NCBI RefSeq assembly: GCF_008704795.1 | Contig: NZ_CP023690.1 | Coordinates: forward strand, 7,698,501 to 7,762,500 | Length of the DNA: 64,000 nucleotides | Source of the DNA: Streptomyces spectabilis | GTDB taxonomy: Bacteria > Actinomycetota > Actinomycetes > Streptomycetales > Streptomycetaceae | Direction of reading: 5' to 3' | In this document: positions 54,144 through 63,322 of the stretch, one piece after another | Layout: the number at the start of each line of letters is the position of its first letter | Position numbering within the stretch: position 1 is the first letter of the stretch | Program-made: the position numbers and the translations under genes | The notes under the pieces: generated by a model | Told to the model about the DNA's origin: nothing | Databases searched by the model: none | What the model saw: the letters and a program-made list of their open reading frames with translations, nothing else

Positions 54144-54926
54144 ATGGCAGCGCCGGATTACGTGCCGGGCCACGGTCTGCTCACCGGCCGCACCGCCGTC
54201 GTCACCGCCGCGGCCGGCGCGGGCATCGGCGCGGCCACGGCCCGCCGCTTCCTGGAGGAGGGGGCCCGCGTCGTCATCGGCGACGCCCACGCCCGCCGGA
54301 CCAAGGAGGCAGTGACCGCGCTCGCGGACGAGTTCGGCCCCGACCGCGTCGACGGCGTCCGCTGCGACGTGACCGACGAGTCCGACGTGACCGCGCTCTT
54401 CGACCTGACGGAGCGGCGCCACGGCGCCCTGGACATCGTCGTGAACAACGCGGGCCTGGGCGGCACGGCCGCCCTCACGGACATGACCGACGACATGTGG
54501 CACAAGGTCGTCGACACCACGCTGACCGGCACGTTCCGCTGCACCCGTGGAGCCCTGCGCCGCCTGCGCGCCACCGGCACGGGCGGCGTCCTGGTGAACA
54601 ACGCCTCGGTGCTCGGCTGGCGGGCCCAGGAAGGCCAGGCGCACTACGCGGCGGCCAAGGCGGGTGTCATGGCCCTCACCCGCTGCGCCGCCCTGGAAGC
54701 CGCCCCGCACGGCATCCGGGTCAACGCGGTCGCGCCGAGCCTCGCCCTGCATCCCCATCTCGCCAAGGTCACCACCGCGGACCTGCTCGACGAGCTCACC
54801 GCGCGCGAGGCCTTCGGACGGCCCGCCGAGCCCTGGGAGATAGCCAACGTGATCGTCTTCCTCGCCAGCGGCTACTCCTCGTACATGACGGGCGAGACGG
54901 TCTCGGTCAGCAGCCAGCACCCCTAG
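54144..54926 (+). CDS. ipdF: SDR-family dehydrogenase of the HIP pathway (IpdF-like)
   Basis: This 260-residue SDR has a nucleotide-binding motif in VVTAAAGAGIGAATARRF, NNAG in IVVNNAGLGG, the catalytic Ser in NASVLGW and YAAAK for Tyr/Lys. The ATG is at 54144. The gene order SDR, tetR, thiolase is the same as ipdF-kstR2-fadA6 in Mycobacterium tuberculosis, and the KstR2-like operator lies directly upstream. IpdF is known to act on a hydroxy-HIP-CoA intermediate of steroid C/D-ring catabolism. The assignment rests on order plus family. Confidence 0.7.
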   Translation: MAAPDYVPGHGLLTGRTAVVTAAAGAGIGAATARRFLEEGARVVIGDAHARRTKEAVTALADEFGPDRVDGVRCDVTDESDVTALFDLTERRHGALDIVVNNAGLGGTAALTDMTDDMWHKVVDTTLTGTFRCTRGALRRLRATGTGGVLVNNASVLGWRAQEGQAHYAAAKAGVMALTRCAALEAAPHGIRVNAVAPSLALHPHLAKVTTADLLDELTAREAFGRPAEPWEIANVIVFLASGYSSYMTGETVSVSSQHP

Positions 54927-54941
54927 GCGGAGAATGATCCC

Positions 54942-55601
54942 GTGCCGACCCAGAAACAGCCGACCCAGAGCCCAGCCACGTCCCCGGTGGCCCGCAAGCA
55001 GAAGAAGCCCCCGGCGCCGCCCTCGCCCGAGCGCCGCGCCGAACTGCTCGGCATCGCCGCGGAGGTCTTCGCCGAGCAGGGGTACAACGCCACCACCGTC
55101 CGGAAGATCGCGGACGCCGCGGGCATGCTCGCGGGCAGCCTCTACTACCACTTCGACTCCAAGGAGTCGATGCTCGAAGAGATCCTGCGGACGTTCCTGA
55201 CCGAGCTGTGGGACGGGTACGACGCGGTCCTCGCCGCGCCGCTCGGCCCGCGCGAGACCCTCGAGGCCCTCGTCACCGAGTCCTTCCGGGAGATCGACCG
55301 GCACCGCGCGGCCGTCGCGATCTATCAGAAGGAGTCCCGGCACCTGGTGACCCAGACCCGCTTCGAGTACCTCCTGGAGTCCCAGCGGCGCTTCGAGAAG
55401 ACCTGGCTCACCACGCTCGAACGGGGCGTGTCCGACGGCGTCTTCCGCGCCGACCTGGATGTCCGCCTCACCTACCGGTTCGTGCGCGACACCGTCTGGG
55501 TCGCCGCGTCCTGGTACCGGCCCGGCGGCGGCCACAGCCCCGAGGAGATCGCCCGGCAGTACCTGTCGATGGTCCTGGACGGCATCGCCGTCCGCGCCTA
55601 G
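54942..55601 (+). CDS. kstR2: TetR-family repressor, KstR2-like
   Basis: This 219-residue regulator has a 25-residue Pro/Lys/Gln-rich leader, then the helix-turn-helix ERRAELLGIAAEVFAEQGYNATTVRKIADAAGMLAGSLYYHFDSKESMLEEIL. That closely follows the KstR2 pattern. KstR2 represses HIP-catabolism genes and releases DNA on binding HIP-CoA. The GTG start lies 15 nt after the SDR stop, with GGCGGAGAA upstream. Its likely operators are the two shared sites at 54076-54091 and 63323-63338. Confidence 0.75.
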   Translation: MPTQKQPTQSPATSPVARKQKKPPAPPSPERRAELLGIAAEVFAEQGYNATTVRKIADAAGMLAGSLYYHFDSKESMLEEILRTFLTELWDGYDAVLAAPLGPRETLEALVTESFREIDRHRAAVAIYQKESRHLVTQTRFEYLLESQRRFEKTWLTTLERGVSDGVFRADLDVRLTYRFVRDTVWVAASWYRPGGGHSPEEIARQYLSMVLDGIAVRA

Positions 55602-55646
55602 CCCCGCGCCGCCGCGCGGCGCCCGTCACGCGAGGAGTACGCAGCC

Positions 55647-56804
55647 ATGGCCGAGGCCTTCATCGTCGAGGCGGTCCGCACCCCCGTCGGCAGGCGCGGC
55701 GGCGGCCTCGCCGCCGCGCACCCCGCCGACCTCGGCGCCCACGTGCTCACCGCGCTCATGGAGCGCAGCGGCGTCGACCCCGCCGCCGTCGACGACGTGG
55801 TCTTCGGCTGCCTCGACGCGGTCGGACCGCAGGCGGGGGACATCGCCCGCACCAGCTGGCTCGCGGCCGGACTCCCCGAAGAGGTGCCCGGAGTGACCGT
55901 CGACCGACAGTGCGGATCCTCCCAGCAGGCCCTGCACTTCGCCGCGCAGGCCGTCCTCTCCGGCACCCAGGACCTCGTCGTCGCGGGCGGCACGCAGAAC
56001 ATGTCGATGATCCCCATCGCCTTCGCCTCCCGCCAGGCGGCCGAGCCCCTCGGCCTCACCGAAGGCCCCTTCGCGGGCAGCGAGGGCTGGCGCGCCCGCT
56101 ACGGGGACCGGCCCGTCAACCAGTTCCACGGCGCCCAGTCGATCGCCGACAAGTGGGGGATATCCCGCCAGGAGATGGAGGAGTTCGCGCTCCGCTCCCA
56201 CCGGCGCGCCCTCCGCGCCGCCGACGAAGGCCGCTTCGACCGCGAGACCGTGCCCCATGGGGACGTCGTCGCCGACGAGGGCCCGCGCCGTGACACGAGC
56301 CTGGAGAAGATGGCGGCTCTGCCGCCCGTCATGGACGGCGGCAGCATCACCGCCGCCTGCTCCTCTCAGGTCTCCGACGGCGCCGCCGCCCTGCTCCTCG
56401 CCGGTGAACGGGCGGTGCGGGACCACGGGTTGACGCCCCGCGCCCGTGTCCACCACCTCTCCGTGCGCGGCGAGGACCCGATCCGCATGCTCTCCGCTCC
56501 CATCCCGGCCACCGCGCACGCCCTGAAGAAGACCGGCATGACGCTCGACGCCATCGATCTCGTCGAGATCAACGAGGCGTTCGCGCCCGTCGTCCTCGCC
56601 TGGCTGCGGGAGACCGGCGCCGACCCGGAGCGGGTCAACGTCAACGGCGGTGCCATCGCCCTGGGTCACCCGCTGGGTGCCACCGGCGCCCGCCTGATGA
56701 CGACGCTGCTGCACGAACTGGAGCGCACCGGCGGCCGGTTCGGCCTCCAGACGATGTGCGAAGGAGGTGGCCAGGCCAACGTCACCGTCATCGAACGGCT
56801 GTGA
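55647..56804 (+). CDS. fadA6: thiolase of the HIP pathway (FadA6-like)
   Basis: This 385-residue thiolase has the nucleophile Cys in VDRQCGSSQQALHFAAQ, then NEAFAPV, the base region GHPLGATGARLM and the final catalytic CEGGGQANV. It performs thiolytic cleavage of a 3-ketoacyl-CoA. It follows kstR2 in the same orientation, as in mycobacteria. FadA6 is required in steroid C/D-ring degradation. A role in general beta-oxidation is the alternative. GAGGAGTACGCAGCC precedes the ATG. Confidence 0.78.
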   Translation: MAEAFIVEAVRTPVGRRGGGLAAAHPADLGAHVLTALMERSGVDPAAVDDVVFGCLDAVGPQAGDIARTSWLAAGLPEEVPGVTVDRQCGSSQQALHFAAQAVLSGTQDLVVAGGTQNMSMIPIAFASRQAAEPLGLTEGPFAGSEGWRARYGDRPVNQFHGAQSIADKWGISRQEMEEFALRSHRRALRAADEGRFDRETVPHGDVVADEGPRRDTSLEKMAALPPVMDGGSITAACSSQVSDGAAALLLAGERAVRDHGLTPRARVHHLSVRGEDPIRMLSAPIPATAHALKKTGMTLDAIDLVEINEAFAPVVLAWLRETGADPERVNVNGGAIALGHPLGATGARLMTTLLHELERTGGRFGLQTMCEGGGQANVTVIERL

Positions 56805-56996
56805 CCGCGCGGCCCGCCGCCCCACCCCGTCCCGGGCGCCGTGCGGACGCGCCGCACCCGTACTCCCCAGGTGGCCTGGCATATGACCGTCTGTCACCCG
56901 TGCGGGAGTAGCTGAGCGGACCTCGCTCCGCGACGGCCCCGGCCCGGCTAGTCTCAAGTCCTGTACGTCGATTGAGCGATCCCGGGAGGTAGCGCG

Positions 56997-59642
56997 ATGA
57001 CGCAGGGACGGCCCGGAGGTGGCACCTGGGCCCCGCTGTGGGAGCGCGACGAGGAAATCGGCGCGGCCGAGCGGGCCGTGTCCGGGCTGTGCTCGGACAT
57101 GACGACCGAGGGCGGTCTGCTCGTCTTCAGCGGTGACGCCGGCATCGGCAAGACCGCGCTCATGGCCGAAGTGCGCCGCATCGCCCACGGCCGGGCCACC
57201 GTGTGGGCCGCGCGCGGCGGCGAGACCCTCAAGTCCGTCCCCTTCAATGTCGTACGACAGCTCCTCCAGCCCGCCCTCGTGGCCCTCTCCCCCGACGAGG
57301 CCCGTGAGTATTTGGGCGACTGGTACGAGATCGCGGGCCCCGCCCTCGGCATAGCCGAGCCCGGCGGCGGGAGGCCCGAGCCGCAGGCCGTGTGCGACGG
57401 CCTGGTCGCGGTGGTCTCCCGCCTTTCCCGTCTCTACTGGCCGCTGGTGCTGCTCGTCGACGACGCGCACTGGGCCGACCAGGAGACGCTGCGCTGGCTC
57501 GCCGCGTTCGCCGAGCGCCTGGACGACCTGCCGGTGCTCGTCGTGGTCGCCCACCGCCCCGGCGAGGCCAGCGGCGACAGCGCCCGCCACCTGGCGCGCA
57601 TCGGCGCGGCGGCACGCCCCGCGACCCAGCTGCGCGCCCTCACCCCCGACGCCGCGGCCGGGCTCACCCGCGCCACGCTCGGCGAGCACGCGGACGCCCC
57701 GTTCTGCCGCGAGGTGTGGGCGGTCACCGGCGGCAATCCGTACGAGTCCGTGGAACTCCTCGCCAAGGTGCAGGACACCGAGCTCGAACCGGTGGAGAGC
57801 TCCGCCGCCGAACTGCGCGCCCTCAACCGCTCCGCCCGCGGCCGCGGCCTCGTCGCCCGCCTCGAAGAGCTGGGCACCGACGTCACCCGCTTCGCCTGGG
57901 CCGCCGCGATCCTCGGCTCCGCGATCTCCGTCGACCTCGCCGCGTCCCTCGCGGGACTGCCCCGCGACGGCGCCGAGCAGTGCGCCGAGCGGCTGCGCGC
58001 CGCCCGCATCGTGACCGGCGGCGAAGAGGGCCTGGAGTTCGTGCACCCGCTGATCGCCTCCGCCGTGTACGAGTCCATCCCGCCCGCCACCCGCACCGCG
58101 ATGCACGGCCGGGCCGCCTGGGCCGTCACGCGCTCCGGGCGCGGCGCCGCCGCGGCCTCCCGGCACCTGCTCGAAGTCATCCCGGACGACGATCCCGAAC
58201 TCGTCGAGCAGCTGCGCGAGGCCGCCACCGAGCACCTCGCCGTCGGCGCGCCCGACGCCGCCCGGAGCTGTCTCGAACGGGCCCTGCGCGAGCCGCCCCG
58301 GCCCGCCGTGCACGCGCGCGTGCTCTACGAACTCGGCTGCGCCACCCTGCTCACCTCGCCCGTCACCACCATCGGGCACCTGCGTGAGGCCCTGTCGATG
58401 CGGGGCCTGAGCCAGGATCTGCGCGTCGACGCCGTGTGCCGCCTGTCACAGGCCCTCGTACACAACGACCAGCTCGGCGAGGGCCTGCGCGCCATCACCG
58501 AGGAGGCGGCCCGCCTCCCCGCGGGCACCGACCGGCTCCGGCTGCAGGCCGTGCACTTCATGTGGGAGGGCACCCACGCGGGCGAGGAGGACTCCCCGGG
58601 GCGCTCCCGCCGGCTCGCCGCGCTCGCCGGACCCCTGTCCGGGCGGGACAACGCCGAGCGCGCGCTGCTCATCCTGCGCGCCTTCGACGCGATGACCCGC
58701 GGCGAGAACGCCGAAGAGGTCGTCGAGCTCTGCGACCGCGCCCTCGTCAACGGCCGCCTGGCGCCCGGACTCGGCTGGACCGACGCCGAGTGGAGCTTCG
58801 AACTGCGCCTGATGCTCGGCGGTTCGTACGCCTTCGCCGACCGGCTCGACCGCGCGGAGAGCCTGTTCACCGAGGCCGTCAAGGCGTACGAGACGGCGGG
58901 CTGGAGCGGCGGCCACCTCGCGCTCGCACACGCCTTCCTCGGCTACGTCTACCGCAGGCGCGGGCGCCTTCGGGACGCCGAGAAGTCGCTGCGCGAAAGC
59001 CTGCGGCTCGCCGACCGCGTGGGCCAGGGCGGCCTCCCGATGCACTGGGAAGCGGCCAGCATGCTCATCGACACGCTGCTCGCCCGCGGCCACGCCGAGC
59101 AGGCCAGTTCCGTCGCCGACCACTACGGCTTCGCGCCGCCCAACGCCTCCACGATCTACGTCCCGGACGCGATGTCCGTACGCGGCAGGCTCCTGCTGGC
59201 CCTCGGCCGCCGTGAGGAAGGGCTCAACGAACTGGAGGCCACCGCCAAGGCGTTGACGGCGCGCGGCCAGTACAACACGGTGCTCGCGCCGTGGGCGTAC
59301 GACCTTGCGCGGGCCCTCGCCGACGAGGACCCGCGGCGCGCCGCCGACGTGGTCACCGACGCGCGCGTGCAGGCCGAGCGGTTCGGCACGGACACGGCGA
59401 TCGGCGAGGCGCTGCGGTGCGAGGCCGCCCTCGCCTCCGGCCCGCGCTCCGTCGCGCTGTACGCGAAGGCCGTGACCTATCTGGAGGCCTCGCCCTGCGC
59501 GTACGAACACGCGGTCGCGCGCGTCGAGTACGGGATCGCCTCGGGCGACGTGGAGGAGCTGGAGCGCGGGCTCGCGCTGGCGCGCAGCTGCGGGGCCGAT
59601 GGGCTGGCCGCCCGGGCTGAGCGGTTCCTTGCCGGGGTCTAG
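56997..59642 (+). CDS. LAL-type regulatory ATPase without a LuxR DNA-binding domain
   Basis: This 881-residue AAA/STAND ATPase resembles LuxR-family LAL regulators. Walker A GDAGIGKT is at 46-53, Walker B VLLVDDAH at 151-158, then a winged-helix-like region (GLEFVHPLIASAVYESIPPATR). A long helical TPR-like half follows (AERALLILRAFDAMTRGENAEEVVELC, HLALAHAFLGYVYRRRGRLRDAEKSLRESL). The protein ends at ERFLAGV, where LAL proteins normally continue into a LuxR helix-turn-helix. Only 79 bp separate the stop from the next gene, so no remnant fits. The ATG at 56997 follows GGGAGGT. It may act through another protein, or it may be a truncated regulator. Its role in the steroid region is unknown. Confidence 0.75.
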   Translation: MTQGRPGGGTWAPLWERDEEIGAAERAVSGLCSDMTTEGGLLVFSGDAGIGKTALMAEVRRIAHGRATVWAARGGETLKSVPFNVVRQLLQPALVALSPDEAREYLGDWYEIAGPALGIAEPGGGRPEPQAVCDGLVAVVSRLSRLYWPLVLLVDDAHWADQETLRWLAAFAERLDDLPVLVVVAHRPGEASGDSARHLARIGAAARPATQLRALTPDAAAGLTRATLGEHADAPFCREVWAVTGGNPYESVELLAKVQDTELEPVESSAAELRALNRSARGRGLVARLEELGTDVTRFAWAAAILGSAISVDLAASLAGLPRDGAEQCAERLRAARIVTGGEEGLEFVHPLIASAVYESIPPATRTAMHGRAAWAVTRSGRGAAAASRHLLEVIPDDDPELVEQLREAATEHLAVGAPDAARSCLERALREPPRPAVHARVLYELGCATLLTSPVTTIGHLREALSMRGLSQDLRVDAVCRLSQALVHNDQLGEGLRAITEEAARLPAGTDRLRLQAVHFMWEGTHAGEEDSPGRSRRLAALAGPLSGRDNAERALLILRAFDAMTRGENAEEVVELCDRALVNGRLAPGLGWTDAEWSFELRLMLGGSYAFADRLDRAESLFTEAVKAYETAGWSGGHLALAHAFLGYVYRRRGRLRDAEKSLRESLRLADRVGQGGLPMHWEAASMLIDTLLARGHAEQASSVADHYGFAPPNASTIYVPDAMSVRGRLLLALGRREEGLNELEATAKALTARGQYNTVLAPWAYDLARALADEDPRRAADVVTDARVQAERFGTDTAIGEALRCEAALASGPRSVALYAKAVTYLEASPCAYEHAVARVEYGIASGDVEELERGLALARSCGADGLAARAERFLAGV

Positions 59643-59678
59643 CGCTTTTGTGGAGGGTGCCGGGGCTCGGGTCGATCG

Positions 59679-59716
59679 GCCTGCGGCCTCGTCCTCAAAC
59701 GCCGGACGGGCTTGAC
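59679..59716. repeat. dispersed Streptomyces intergenic repeat
   Basis: The segment containing CTCGTCCTCAAACGCCGGAC (59689-59708) and then GGGCTTGA matches, from memory, a short sequence found many times between genes in Streptomyces chromosomes. It lies in the convergent gap between the LAL-type ATPase and ipdC-like genes. Its function is not known to me; a terminator-associated element is possible. Confidence 0.5.
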
Positions 59717-59721
59717 ATCTG

Positions 59722-60786
59722 CTAGGGGGCTGCCAGGTGCTTCAGGGTGGTTTCGGCCTCCCTCATGATTCTTTCGATCAGGTCCTCGCATGTCGGTACG
59801 TCGGTCAGGACGCCTGCCACCTGGCCCGCGGCCATGATGCCGCGGTCCGGGTCGCCGTCCACCATGGCCGACTTGAGGAGCATCGGGGTGTTCGCGGCGA
59901 GCAGGGCCTGGGGCCAGGTGAGGTGCTTGGCACGCTTCAGGGCGCGGCCGTCGCGGGCCAGGGCGGGCCAGCTCTGGCCCGACATCCGGCGGAACGCCGC
60001 CGCGTGGCGCAGCGCGCGCAGCAGGGCCGCGGCGCGTCCTGAGCGCTCCAGGGACGTCACCAGATCCGTGCGGAGCATCCGGTGGGGGAGGCCGTCCACG
60101 CGCGAGGTCAGCGTGACGTCCTTGACCGTGGCCGCCAGATAGCGGGCCTTCACCGCGTCCGGGACCGGGGACTCGGCCGTGAGGAGGAAGCGGGTGCCCA
60201 TGGCCACGCCCGCCGCGCCGTACGCCAGGGCGGCGACCAGGCCGCGGCCGTCGTGGAAGCCGCCCGCCGCGACCACGGGGACGTCCACGGCGTCCACGAC
60301 CTGCGGCAGGAGCACGCTGGTGGCCACGTCGCCGGTGTGGCCGCCGCCCTCGCCGCCCTGGACGACGACCGCGTCGGCGCCCCACGCCGCCACCTTCTCG
60401 GCGTGCCGGCGGGCGCCCACGGACGGCATCACGACGACTCCGGCCGCCTTCAGCTCCCCGATGAGGGCCTCGGACGGGGCCAGGGCGAAGGACGCGACCC
60501 GGACGCCCTCGGCGACGACGAGCCGGACGCGGTCGCGCGCGTCACCCGCGTCCGCGCGGAGATTCACCCCGAACGGGGCGTCGGTGCGCGCCCGCACCTC
60601 CCTTATCGCGGAGCGCAGTTGATCGATGGTCATGGTGGCGGAGGCCAGGATGCCCAGCGCGCCCGCGTTCGCCGCCGCCGACACCAGGCGGGGGCCCGCG
60701 ACCCAGCCCATGCCGGTCTGCACGATCGGGTACCGCACGCCCACGAGCCGGGTCAGCGGTGTCTGCAGGAGCGGCGCCGCCGTCAT
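59722..60786 (-). CDS. ipdC: nitronate monooxygenase-family flavoenzyme (IpdC-like)
   Basis: This 354-residue FMN-dependent TIM-barrel enzyme of the 2-nitropropane dioxygenase family has PIVQTGMGWVAGPRLVSAAANAGALG near the N-terminus. VVQGGEGGGHTGD and AAGGFHDGRGLVAALAYGAAGVAMGTRF are the FMN phosphate-binding elements. In mycobacteria IpdC is the oxidoreductase that acts on a HIP-CoA derivative before ring C opening. Its ATG overlaps the ipdB-like stop by 4 bp (ATGA). The IpdA/IpdB neighbours make IpdC more likely than a true nitronate monooxygenase. Confidence 0.78.
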   Translation of the reverse strand: MTAAPLLQTPLTRLVGVRYPIVQTGMGWVAGPRLVSAAANAGALGILASATMTIDQLRSAIREVRARTDAPFGVNLRADAGDARDRVRLVVAEGVRVASFALAPSEALIGELKAAGVVVMPSVGARRHAEKVAAWGADAVVVQGGEGGGHTGDVATSVLLPQVVDAVDVPVVAAGGFHDGRGLVAALAYGAAGVAMGTRFLLTAESPVPDAVKARYLAATVKDVTLTSRVDGLPHRMLRTDLVTSLERSGRAAALLRALRHAAAFRRMSGQSWPALARDGRALKRAKHLTWPQALLAANTPMLLKSAMVDGDPDRGIMAAGQVAGVLTDVPTCEDLIERIMREAETTLKHLAAP

Positions 60787-61550
60787 GGGCGGACCTCGCC
60801 CTCGCGCAGCCCCGTGGGGTCCAGGACGTCGCGGATCAGGCGCAGTTCGGCCGCCGTCGGCTCGCGGGTGGGGGGCGGGTCGGCGGGCACCGGCAGGGCG
60901 AAGGAGGTCGCCGCGCGGATCTCCGCGGCGGTCACGCCCGGGTGCGCGGACACCACGCGCATCGAGCGGTCAGGGGTGGCGAAGTCGAACACGCCCAGGT
61001 TCGACACGACGCGGCGCAGGTCGTGGTAGCGGGTCGCGGCGGGGCCCGCTGCGGCGGCGCGGTCGTGGCCGACGCCGCAGACCATGTCGACCCGCTCGAC
61101 GAACACGCGCTTCGCGTGGAGCGGGATCCAGTAGCTGACCGGGTTGTTCAGGGTGTTCGCCGGGGCGCCGCGCACGCCGAGGAGCTGTCGGGCGGGGTGG
61201 TGCCAGTCGCCGACGCACGAGATGTTCTGGTTGCCGAAGCGGTCGATCTGGCTCGCGCCCATCATCACGTGCCGCCGCCCGCCCATCACCATCGTCAGAT
61301 GGCGGCGGTACGGCAGCCAGCCCTCCGTCACCGACGAGCGCTCCCCGAGTGCGGGCACGTCACCCATGAGGAGCGCCTCACCGTCCGTGAGCAGCAGCTC
61401 GGGTGCGAACGTCAGCTTCGCGAGGCGGGCCCCGAGCGTGGGGACCGTGCCCATCGGGGACGCCAGGACCTCGCCGTCGCCGCGCCACGCCTCGGCGCAG
61501 GCGAGCACGCAGTACTCGGCGCGGGTGACGGCGGTCGTGGTGCGCGTCAT
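60783..61550 (-). CDS. ipdB: CoA-transferase-family beta subunit (IpdB-like ring hydrolase)
   Basis: This 255-residue member of the CoA-transferase family I fold pairs with the IpdA-like subunit, whose stop overlaps its ATG (ATGA). Motifs include LLLTDGEALLMGDVPALG, GRRHVMMGASQIDRFGNQNISCVGD and TDVVCGV-like VDMVCGVGHD. In M. tuberculosis IpdAB is not a transferase but a hydrolase that opens steroid ring C in COCHEA-CoA. The classical CoA-transferase Glu-containing motif is not obvious to me here, in keeping with that. Confidence 0.77.
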   Translation of the reverse strand: MTRTTTAVTRAEYCVLACAEAWRGDGEVLASPMGTVPTLGARLAKLTFAPELLLTDGEALLMGDVPALGERSSVTEGWLPYRRHLTMVMGGRRHVMMGASQIDRFGNQNISCVGDWHHPARQLLGVRGAPANTLNNPVSYWIPLHAKRVFVERVDMVCGVGHDRAAAAGPAATRYHDLRRVVSNLGVFDFATPDRSMRVVSAHPGVTAAEIRAATSFALPVPADPPPTREPTAAELRLIRDVLDPTGLREGEVRP

Positions 61551-62506
61551 CGCTGCTCCTTGTGCCAGGTCCGGACGGCTTGGTGGTAGTCCTCCTCGCT
61601 GCCCGACAGGAAGCGGTCGTGGAACTGTGCCCAGCCGTCGGGGGAGGCCGCCGCGGTGGCGTACGCCTTCTGGAAGGGCTCGTCGCGGCCGTAGTCCGGG
61701 GCGCACGACGTGAAGTGGGCGCCCCCGGCGGTCTCGGTCACGCCCGTGACGCTGTGCCGGGAGACGAGCAGCGTCTGGGGCGCCGTGCGAGGCGGCGGCG
61801 CGTCGGCCGGGGAGTCGCTGGGAGCGCCGAAGTCGACCAGGCGCTCGCACGACACGTACGCCGTGTCGGCCGCCTCGCAGAACAAGTCGTCGAAGTACGG
61901 GTCGGGGCCCAGATACTGGCCGTTGCCCAGGCGGTCCGCGCGGTTCAGATGGACCAGGGCCGCGTCCATGCGCAGGGCCGGGACCGCGACCAGCTTCTCC
62001 CCGTCCTCGTACGGCGAAGTGACGGTGCGCAGCCGCGGGTTGACCCGCAGCACGTCCGAGCCGAGGCCCGCGCGCACGGGAAGGAACGGCAGGCGCTGGG
62101 CGGCGGCGGTGAGCCCCTGCAGGAACATCGCCTCGTCCAGCTCGACCAGGTCGAGGCCGCCGCGCTCGCGGGCCGCCCGGAAGTGCGGCTCCAGGGGGAT
62201 CGAGTCGAGCGTCACGAAGGCCGTGACCAGTGTGCGCACCTTCCCGGCGGCGAGGAGCAGACCGACGTCCGGACCGCCGTACGCCACGACGGTCAGGTCC
62301 GTGACGTCCGAGCGCAGCAGGGCGCGGACCAGCGCCATCGGCTTGCGGCGCGAGCCCCAGCCGCCGATGCCGAGCGTCATCCCGCTCTCCAGGCGCCGCA
62401 CGACCTCCTCGGGCGTCATGATCTTGTCCCGTACGCCCCCGCCCCCGCCGCCGTCCCGGACGGCTCGCGCGTCCCCGGCGCCCCGGACCTCCGCTGGATC
62501 GGTCAT
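61547..62506 (-). CDS. ipdA: CoA-transferase-family alpha subunit (IpdA-like ring hydrolase)
   Basis: This 319-residue partner of IpdB has MTLGIGGWGSRRKPMALVRALLRSDVTDLTVVAYGGPDVGLLLAAGKV, close to the IpdA opening. VELDEAMFLQGLTAAAQRLPFLPVRAGLGSDVL follows. I use the ATG at 62506 because it overlaps the echA20-like stop by 4 bp (ATGA). This gives a 28-residue Gly-rich extension (GDGGGGGG-type) before the conserved MTPEEVVRRLESG. An internal start at that Met is the alternative. It hydrolyses the ring-C intermediate together with IpdB. Confidence 0.77.
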   Translation of the reverse strand: MTDPAEVRGAGDARAVRDGGGGGGVRDKIMTPEEVVRRLESGMTLGIGGWGSRRKPMALVRALLRSDVTDLTVVAYGGPDVGLLLAAGKVRTLVTAFVTLDSIPLEPHFRAARERGGLDLVELDEAMFLQGLTAAAQRLPFLPVRAGLGSDVLRVNPRLRTVTSPYEDGEKLVAVPALRMDAALVHLNRADRLGNGQYLGPDPYFDDLFCEAADTAYVSCERLVDFGAPSDSPADAPPPRTAPQTLLVSRHSVTGVTETAGGAHFTSCAPDYGRDEPFQKAYATAAASPDGWAQFHDRFLSGSEEDYHQAVRTWHKEQR

Positions 62507-63288
62507 GCCGTGTCCTTCCGGGCCGGTACGGAGCTGTCGGGCGGCGCGGCGGGCGTGCCGAAGCCGTCGCGGACGCGGGCCGCCACGCCGCTCAGGTTCG
62601 CCTCGAAGGTGAAGCCCTGCTCGAAGCGGTAGCTGCGGCGGACGTCCACCGGGTCGATGCCGTTGATCGCGGCTTTCGCCAGGCGCAGCAGCGTGCCGTC
62701 CTTGCGGGCGATCTCGCGCGCGAGGGCGAGGGCCGCCGCGCGCAGGTCGGCGCGGGGCACGACCCGCCACACCGAGCCGTGCGCGTGCAGCTCGGCCGCG
62801 GTGGCCGTGCGCCCGGTGTAGTACAGCGCGCGCATCAGGTGCTGGGGGACCAGGCGGGCCAGGTGCGTGGCGGCGCCGAGCGCGCCGCGGTCCAGCTCGG
62901 GGAGGCCGAACGTGGCGTCGTCGCTCGCCACGATCGCGTCCGCGTTGCCCACGAGGCCGATGCCGCCGCCCAGGCAGAAGCCCTGGACGGCCGCGACGAC
63001 CGGCACCGCGCAGTCGTACACCGCCGCGAAGGCCTCCGCGCAGCCGCTGTTGACGCCGAGCAGCGCGCCGTGGCCGGGGTCGCGGCGCAGCTCCTTGATG
63101 TCCACGCCCGCGTTGAACCCCCGGCCCTCGGCGGCCAGCACCACGCAGCGCACCTCGGGGTCGCGGCCCGCGGCGCGCACCGCGTCCGCGAGGGCGAACC
63201 ACCCTTGTGCGGGAAGGGCGTTGACCGGTGCGTAGTCGACGGTGACGACGGCCACGCCCTCCTCGGGGGGTGAGGTGGAGACAGGCAT
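62503..63288 (-). CDS. echA20: enoyl-CoA hydratase-family ring-D hydrolase (EchA20-like)
   Basis: This 261-residue crotonase-fold enzyme has the oxyanion-hole segments GFNAGVDIKEL and VVAAVQGFCLGGGIGLVGNADAIVASDDATFGLPE. The first gene of the echA20-ipdA-ipdB-ipdC operon, it is joined to ipdA by an ATGA overlap. In mycobacteria EchA20 hydrolytically opens steroid ring D of a CoA-bound intermediate. The ATG at 63288 is the best start (MPVSTSPPEEGVAVVTVD), although the ribosome site is poor. The KstR2-like operator lies 35 bp upstream. Confidence 0.77.
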   Translation of the reverse strand: MPVSTSPPEEGVAVVTVDYAPVNALPAQGWFALADAVRAAGRDPEVRCVVLAAEGRGFNAGVDIKELRRDPGHGALLGVNSGCAEAFAAVYDCAVPVVAAVQGFCLGGGIGLVGNADAIVASDDATFGLPELDRGALGAATHLARLVPQHLMRALYYTGRTATAAELHAHGSVWRVVPRADLRAAALALAREIARKDGTLLRLAKAAINGIDPVDVRRSYRFEQGFTFEANLSGVAARVRDGFGTPAAPPDSSVPARKDTA

Positions 63289-63322
63289 CAGAGGATCCGC
63301 TACCTTTCGTCCAGTGCCTTCA

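Noticed and set aside
55626..58379. 917-codon minus-strand frame opposite the thiolase and LAL-type ATPase
   Set aside because: No domain or ribosome site, and it covers two genes with full catalytic motifs on the plus strand.
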